This document shows positions 60,014 through 64,000 of a stretch of 64,000 bases of DNA, in pieces. Made by a program: the position numbers and the translations under genes. Positions within the stretch are counted from its first letter, which is position 1; each line of letters begins with the position of its first letter. The DNA is taken from NCBI RefSeq assembly GCF_026094475.1, contig NZ_JAPELL010000001.1, forward strand, positions 931,932-995,931, given 5' to 3'. The notes below the pieces were generated by a model. It ran no database searches. It saw only the letters and a list, made by a program, of their open reading frames with translations, and was not told where the DNA came from. The stretch comes from Homoserinimonas sedimenticola (GTDB lineage Bacteria; Actinomycetota; Actinomycetes; Actinomycetales; Microbacteriaceae).

Positions 60014-61678
60014 CTACGGCAGGGGCGCGGCCGCGGGCGTCGCCGCTGGCACCTTGAATGCCGTGTTCTCGTACGTCCAAATCGACGCGGGATAGGTCGT
60101 CTTCACCTTCTCCGCCTCGGCCGCGCTCGCGGTGTAGAAGTGGTGGAGGTAGGTGGGGCTCCAGAAGCGCTCCATCGGCTTCAGATCCGACGACACTGCG
60201 GTATTGGGGTAGACGTAGAACGCGATGCTCTCGTACTGCCAGATGTGGTCCGGGTAGTCTGCGATCACCTTGTCGCGCTCGGCCGCGCTTGTCGTGTAGA
60301 AGTGCCCGTTGTAGGTGGCACTCCAGAAGCGGTAAACGGGAACGGTGCCCTCCACCTGACTGCCGTAGGCCCCGAAGGAAACGGCCTCATAGCGCCACAC
60401 CGCATCCGGGTACTGAGTGATGAGCTTGTTTCGCTCGTTCACGCTACGGGTGTAGAAGTGGCCGTTATAGGTGTCGCTCCAGAAGCGATACACGGCTGCC
60501 GACTCTGTCGCAGCCGGCTCCGCTGCCTTGACCGTGACGGTGCGACAGCCGAGCAATGCATTACCCCCGGACAATGAATCCAGGCCGTAGACGCAGACTT
60601 TGTGGCTGCCGTACGATGCCGCGAAAGTGTGGTCATACCCGTGGTTGGGGCCCTGGAACGGGTAGGCAGCAGCGACATCACTTCGGGCGACGTTCGCGGC
60701 AGCGCTCGTCGCGAACTTTCCGTCGACGTAGACGTGGATCGAAATCGGATCCGTCTTGCCACCGGTGAAGGTCCACCCGCGCACGCGAATGGCTTCGGCA
60801 CCCGCGGCAGCGACAGAGTCGATGTTTCCCACAGGGGCAGCGGGAGTCTTCGGGTTTCCGAACCAATCGGTGTAGGTGCGGAAGAAGTTGCGGTTGCCGT
60901 AAGAGGAGCAGCTATCGCCGGTGCCATACAGGTTGGCGAGCGCCGCGGCGTTCGGCTGATAGGGGGTGTAGTTGTACAGGCCTGCTGTTGCAGCGTTGGC
61001 GATGTGCACGCGCGACGATCCACACGACGCTGAAGGGTGGAATAGGAGATCAACAGTCGCGCCAGCACGGTGCTTGAAGTAGGTCGGGGCCGCTCGATAT
61101 GCCTTGAACTGGCGGGCCGCCGACCACACCTGGTTGTGGAATCCGTAGTAATTCGTGTCGCACGCTGCAGTGTCGGGACAGCCCATTCCCATCGCGACGG
61201 TGAAGTCAGCAGGAATCGGATTCGTCTTCGTCACCAACCCGCGTTCCTTCTGAAGCGTCACGAGGATGACCTTGGCACTGATGCCGCAGGCGCGCTGCAC
61301 CTTGAAGATGATGCGGGCGGCAGACTCGTTAGCCGCGCCCGTGTAGGCGGTGCATTGCACTGAACCCGCGGTGTCTGAGTAGTACTGCGGCTTGCTGACC
61401 GTATCCTGCCGATACTCCTTAATACAGCCGTTAGCGCCACACGCGCCGGGTGCCATCGCGTTAAGGAAGTTCTGAATCTCAGCCTCGGTCATAGCCGCGC
61501 CGTTATAGAAATTGTCGTCGCTGATGATGTAGCCGGGGGTGAACAGTGAAGCGTCAGCCGCCTCGGCAGGGGCGGTGGTCGTCACATCGGATGCCACGGC
61601 GAACCCTGTGGCGAGAAGCAGCGTCGCCATTACCACCGCGACGAATCGCATCCCCAGACCCCGAACAGACTTCTGCAT
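60014..61678 (-). CDS. Secreted protein with three C-terminal DUF5648-like repeats
   Basis: 554 residues. A signal peptide (MRFVAVVMATLLLATGFAVA, cleaved near AEAAD) is followed by an about 250-residue domain with several Cys (ISDDNFYNGAAMTEAEIQNF, ACGISAKVILVTLQKERGL, GMGCPDTAACDTNYYGFHNQ) that is common in secreted actinobacterial proteins of unknown role. The C-terminus has three about 50-residue repeats near 396, 448 and 502, each with RFWS-x-TY-x2-HFYT and a later Y-E-x3-F, of the DUF5648 type. They may bind wall sugar. Function is unknown. Confidence 0.85.
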   Translation of the reverse strand: MQKSVRGLGMRFVAVVMATLLLATGFAVASDVTTTAPAEAADASLFTPGYIISDDNFYNGAAMTEAEIQNFLNAMAPGACGANGCIKEYRQDTVSKPQYYSDTAGSVQCTAYTGAANESAARIIFKVQRACGISAKVILVTLQKERGLVTKTNPIPADFTVAMGMGCPDTAACDTNYYGFHNQVWSAARQFKAYRAAPTYFKHRAGATVDLLFHPSASCGSSRVHIANAATAGLYNYTPYQPNAAALANLYGTGDSCSSYGNRNFFRTYTDWFGNPKTPAAPVGNIDSVAAAGAEAIRVRGWTFTGGKTDPISIHVYVDGKFATSAAANVARSDVAAAYPFQGPNHGYDHTFAASYGSHKVCVYGLDSLSGGNALLGCRTVTVKAAEPAATESAAVYRFWSDTYNGHFYTRSVNERNKLITQYPDAVWRYEAVSFGAYGSQVEGTVPVYRFWSATYNGHFYTTSAAERDKVIADYPDHIWQYESIAFYVYPNTAVSSDLKPMERFWSPTYLHHFYTASAAEAEKVKTTYPASIWTYENTAFKVPAATPAAAPLP

Positions 61679-61798
61679 GACCTCGACCCCAACCGTGTCG
61701 CCCGTTCGACACCGTTCAACAGGCTAACCGAAGAGCCTCCCGGTTTCGCACATCCGCGTCGAAACGCCCCTCGGATGGGGGGAAGCTACATTTGAGGG

Positions 61799-61819
61799 GA
61801 GCCGAGTGGCATCTCGGCC
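61799..61819 (-). terminator. Hairpin after rfbA
   Basis: On the minus strand the rfbA stop is followed after a few bases by GCCGAG-ATGCCA-CTCGGC, a perfect 6-bp stem with a 6-nt loop, then TCCCCTC. It is a plausible terminator of the rfbC-rfbA unit, though the T-run is poor. Confidence 0.4.
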
Positions 61820-61824
61820 GTCAC

Positions 61825-62694
61825 CTATTCTTTGGCGGCGAGCAGGTCAAGCAGGTAGCGACCATATCCGCTCTTGACGAGCGGCTCCGCGAGCGTCCGC
61901 AGCTGTGCGTCGTCGATCCAGCCTGCACGCCAGGCGATCTCCTCGATGCAGCCGATCTTGAAGCCTTGGCGGTCCTCGATCACGCGCACATACTCGGAGG
62001 CCTGCATCATCGACTCGAAGGTTCCCGTGTCGAGCCAGGCGGTGCCGCGGTCGAGCACCTGCACCTGCAGCTTGCCCGCGTCGAGGTAGCGCTCGTTGAC
62101 GGTCGAGATCTCGAGCTCGCCGCGAGCGCTCGGCTCGATCGACTTCGCGATCTCCACCACATCGTTGTCGTAGAAGTAGAGGCCGGGCACCGCGTAGTTA
62201 CTCTTCGGCTTCTTCGGCTTCTCCTCGATCGAGACCGCCGTCATGTTGTCGTCGAACTCGACCACGCCATAGGCGGTCGGGTTTGAGACGTGGTATGCGA
62301 AGATGAGCCCACCCTCGATCTCGCCGTGGTTTCGGAGCGAGGAGCCGAGGCCCGCGCCATGGAAGATGTTGTCGCCGAGAACGAGAGCGACACTGTCATC
62401 GCCGATGAAGTCCTCACCGATGATGAAGGCCTGCGCGAGACCCTCCGGCGCCGGCTGCACCGCGTACTCGAGCGTGATGCCGAGATCGCTGCCATCACCC
62501 AGCAACGCCTTGAACTGCGCGTTGTACTCGGGCGTTGTGATGATGAGGATCTCGTTGATGCCCGCCATCATGAGCGTCGACAGCGGGTAGTAGATCATGG
62601 GCTTGTCGAAGATCGGCATGAGCTGCTTCGAGATGCCCTTGGTGATGGGCCAGAGCCTGGTGCCGGAGCCGCCGGCGAGGATGATTCCGCGCAT
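61825..62694 (-). CDS. rfbA: Glucose-1-phosphate thymidylyltransferase
   Basis: 289 residues: [20 protein letters not shown] and [19 protein letters not shown] are the nucleotide and sugar-binding start of RmlA, with VLGDNIFHG in the middle. It makes dTDP-glucose from dTTP and glucose-1-phosphate, the first step of dTDP-rhamnose synthesis. It follows rfbC by 2 bp. The genes for the dehydratase and reductase (rfbB, rfbD) are not in this window. Confidence 0.96.
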   Translation of the reverse strand: MRGIILAGGSGTRLWPITKGISKQLMPIFDKPMIYYPLSTLMMAGINEILIITTPEYNAQFKALLGDGSDLGITLEYAVQPAPEGLAQAFIIGEDFIGDDSVALVLGDNIFHGAGLGSSLRNHGEIEGGLIFAYHVSNPTAYGVVEFDDNMTAVSIEEKPKKPKSNYAVPGLYFYDNDVVEIAKSIEPSARGELEISTVNERYLDAGKLQVQVLDRGTAWLDTGTFESMMQASEYVRVIEDRQGFKIGCIEEIAWRAGWIDDAQLRTLAEPLVKSGYGRYLLDLLAAKE

Positions 62695-62696
62695 CG

Positions 62697-63308
62697 TCAG
62701 ATGTCCTTGTGGTTGAGAAAGTCGTAGTAGCGACGGATGTCGGCGTACTGGGGCAGCAGACCCTGCTCCGCCGCCTCGCTCAAGCCCGGGGCATCCGTGT
62801 CCTTCGGGGAGAGAAGAGGTTCCCCGGCCTCGGGTGGGAACACGAGACCCACCTCCGGGTCGAGCGGGTTGATGCCGTGCTCCTTGGCGGGGTTGTACAC
62901 GTCGCTCACGAGGTAGCTCACGGTCGCGTCATCCGTCAACGCCACAAAGCAGTGCCCGAGGCCCTCCGCGATGTAGATCGCCCGCCGGTCCTTGTCGTCG
63001 AGCAGCACCGAGTCCCACTGGCCGAAGGTCGGCGAGCCCACCCGGATGTCGATCACGTAGTCGAGCACGGCACCGTGCGTGGCCGTCACATACTTGGCCT
63101 GGCCGCGCGGGACATCCGCAAAATGGATGCCGCGCACCACGCCCCTCTTGGAGACGGACGTATTCGACTGCCGCAGGTCGAAGCGGTGGCCGATCGCCTC
63201 CTCAAGGCGGTCGAAGCGGAACCACTCGAGGAATACGCCACGGTCGTCGCCGAACTGCTTGGGTGTGATCTCGTAGGAATCGGGAATGGAGAGCTCGCGG
63301 ATCTGCAC
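62697..63308 (-). CDS. rfbC: dTDP-4-dehydrorhamnose 3,5-epimerase
   Basis: 203 residues, RmlC cupin: [27 protein letters not shown] with the catalytic His, and [20 protein letters not shown]. It epimerises C3 and C5 of dTDP-4-keto-6-deoxyglucose. The GTG lies 6 nt after TAGGCT (63320-63315), so the rfbC-rfbA pair has its own leaderless promoter. It lies 23 bp downstream of the ABC ATPase gene. Confidence 0.95.
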   Translation of the reverse strand: MQIRELSIPDSYEITPKQFGDDRGVFLEWFRFDRLEEAIGHRFDLRQSNTSVSKRGVVRGIHFADVPRGQAKYVTATHGAVLDYVIDIRVGSPTFGQWDSVLLDDKDRRAIYIAEGLGHCFVALTDDATVSYLVSDVYNPAKEHGINPLDPEVGLVFPPEAGEPLLSPKDTDAPGLSEAAEQGLLPQYADIRRYYDFLNHKDI

Positions 63309-63314
63309 CCGACC

Positions 63315-63320
63315 AGCCTA
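63315..63320 (-). promoter_or_regulatory. -10 element TAGGCT of rfbC-rfbA
   Basis: TAGGCT on the minus strand ends 6 nt before the GTG of rfbC at 63308. Confidence 0.5.
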
Positions 63321-63331
63321 GCGGGGCGACA

Positions 63332-64000
63332 TCACCCGTTATTCAGCGAGGCCTCATAGGCAGCGATGGTAGGAGCGGCCTCCCCGACCGCCTTGAGCGT
63401 GCCCTTGTTGAGCCACGCGGCGTGATCGCACATCGAGCGCACCGACTCCATCGAGTGGCTCACGAGGATGACCGTCTTGCCGACGCGCTTGAACTCGGCG
63501 AACTTGTCGAAACACTTCTTCTGGAACTCCGCGTCACCCACCGCGAGCACCTCATCGACCACGAGGATGTCCGGGTCGACGTTGATCGCGACCGAGAAAC
63601 CGAGGCGCACATACATGCCCGAGGAGTAGTTCTTGACGGGCTGGTCGATGAACTGCTCAACGCCCGAGAAGCCGACGATGTCGTCGAACTTGCGGTCGAT
63701 CTCCTTGCGCGACATCCCCAGGATCGAGCCGTTGAGGTAGATGTTCTCGCGACCCGACAGCTCGTGGTGGAACCCCGACCCGACCTCGAGCATCGCCGCG
63801 AGCTTGCCGAAGTGCGTGATGGTGCCCTTGTTGGGGTAGTAGATCTTGGCGAGGCACTTGAGGAGGGTTGACTTGCCGGAGCCATTGCTGCCGATCAGGC
63901 CGAACGTCGAGCCCTCCGGCACGTCGAAACTCACATCCTGCAGCGCCCAGAAGTCCTCGTGCACGGAGGTGCGGCCACGCATGATGGCCGACTTCAGGGT
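63332..64000 (-). CDS. ABC transporter ATP-binding protein (Wzt/TagH type), 5' end cut
   Basis: The visible 222 residues hold the ATPase core: LIGSNGSGKSTLLK (Walker A), KNYSSGMYVRLGFSVAI (signature), ILVVDEVLAVGD (Walker B) and VSHS (switch His). HEDFWALQDVSFDVPEG is the typical start region of polysaccharide/teichoic acid exporter ATPases. The frame stays open to the window edge (TLKSAI before the Met at 63982), so the real start is outside. It has no C-terminal carbohydrate-binding extension. The permease is probably just beyond the right edge. Confidence 0.92.
   Translation of the reverse strand, partial: TLKSAIMRGRTSVHEDFWALQDVSFDVPEGSTFGLIGSNGSGKSTLLKCLAKIYYPNKGTITHFGKLAAMLEVGSGFHHELSGRENIYLNGSILGMSRKEIDRKFDDIVGFSGVEQFIDQPVKNYSSGMYVRLGFSVAINVDPDILVVDEVLAVGDAEFQKKCFDKFAEFKRVGKTVILVSHSMESVRSMCDHAAWLNKGTLKAVGEAAPTIAAYEASLNNG

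Overview
The window is a 64-kb piece of a high-GC actinobacterial chromosome, most likely from the family Microbacteriaceae. The reasons are: a WhiB regulator with its four-cysteine motif; the actinobacterial block ahcY, manB, DUF3499, a DUF1025-type protein, DUF5719, a large membrane glycosyltransferase, whiB and manA; frequent GTG starts; many TAGNNT -10 boxes sitting 6-9 nt upstream of the start codon (leaderless mRNAs); and strong enrichment of the word GGATGC/GCATCC. No rRNA, tRNA, transposon, prophage or CRISPR array was seen. Genus and species cannot be fixed from the sequence alone.

Layout. (1) 1-174: tandem 19-bp repeats that run off the left edge. (2) 175-11.1 kb: the conserved housekeeping block: ahcY, manB, DUF3499, a metallopeptidase-like protein on the other strand, DUF5719, the GT2/membrane protein and a whiB2-like gene. 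A 50-residue membrane protein gene lies between whiB and a GlxA-type AraC regulator, and manA follows. The order resembles M. tuberculosis Rv3248c-Rv3260c. (3) 11.3-12.4 kb: a glutaryl-CoA dehydrogenase-like acyl-CoA dehydrogenase. (4) 12.5-25.2 kb: the first surface-glycan region, with two O-antigen-ligase-like proteins, gmd, galE, glycosyltransferases, a colD/colC-like pair, and a DPM-like GT / DUF2304 / DUF2142 cassette. (5) 25.2-33.2 kb, minus strand: a polytopic membrane protein, a flippase, an epimerase, an acyltransferase and a GT2-GT4 fusion. (6) 33.4-42.2 kb, plus strand: one apparent operon encoding a Wzz-like protein with a dead BY-kinase domain, a complete Pgl-like UDP-diacetylbacillosamine set (dehydratase, aminotransferase, acetyltransferase) with a PglC-like priming transferase, two GT4 enzymes and a FemAB-like enzyme. 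(7) 42.2-49.0 kb: a neutral-ceramidase-like protein, a second flippase, a GNAT enzyme, a Wzy-like polymerase and an OafA/SGNH acyltransferase. (8) 49.1-54.3 kb: four genes expected to make a UDP-2,3-diacetamido-2,3-dideoxyhexuronic acid, then a second nucleotide-sugar dehydrogenase. (9) 54.3-60.0 kb: a fourth ligase/polymerase-like protein, two tandem paralogous GT4 genes and a GT2. (10) 60.0-64 kb: a secreted protein with three C-terminal repeats, rfbA, rfbC and a truncated Wzt/TagH-type ABC ATPase.

How the genes fit together. ManA and ManB make mannose-1-phosphate, which feeds GDP-mannose. Gmd, ColD-like and ColC-like enzymes can turn GDP-mannose into a GDP-3,6-dideoxyhexose. GalE, RfbA/RfbC, the bacillosamine set and the diacetamido-uronate set supply further nucleotide sugars. 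The PglC-like enzyme starts lipid-linked assembly, the soluble glycosyltransferases extend the chain, two Wzx-like flippases and an ABC transporter export it, and the Wzy/ligase-like proteins polymerise or attach it. Acyl- and acetyltransferases decorate it. The window is therefore mainly a composite cell-wall or capsule glycan island next to a conserved chromosomal core.
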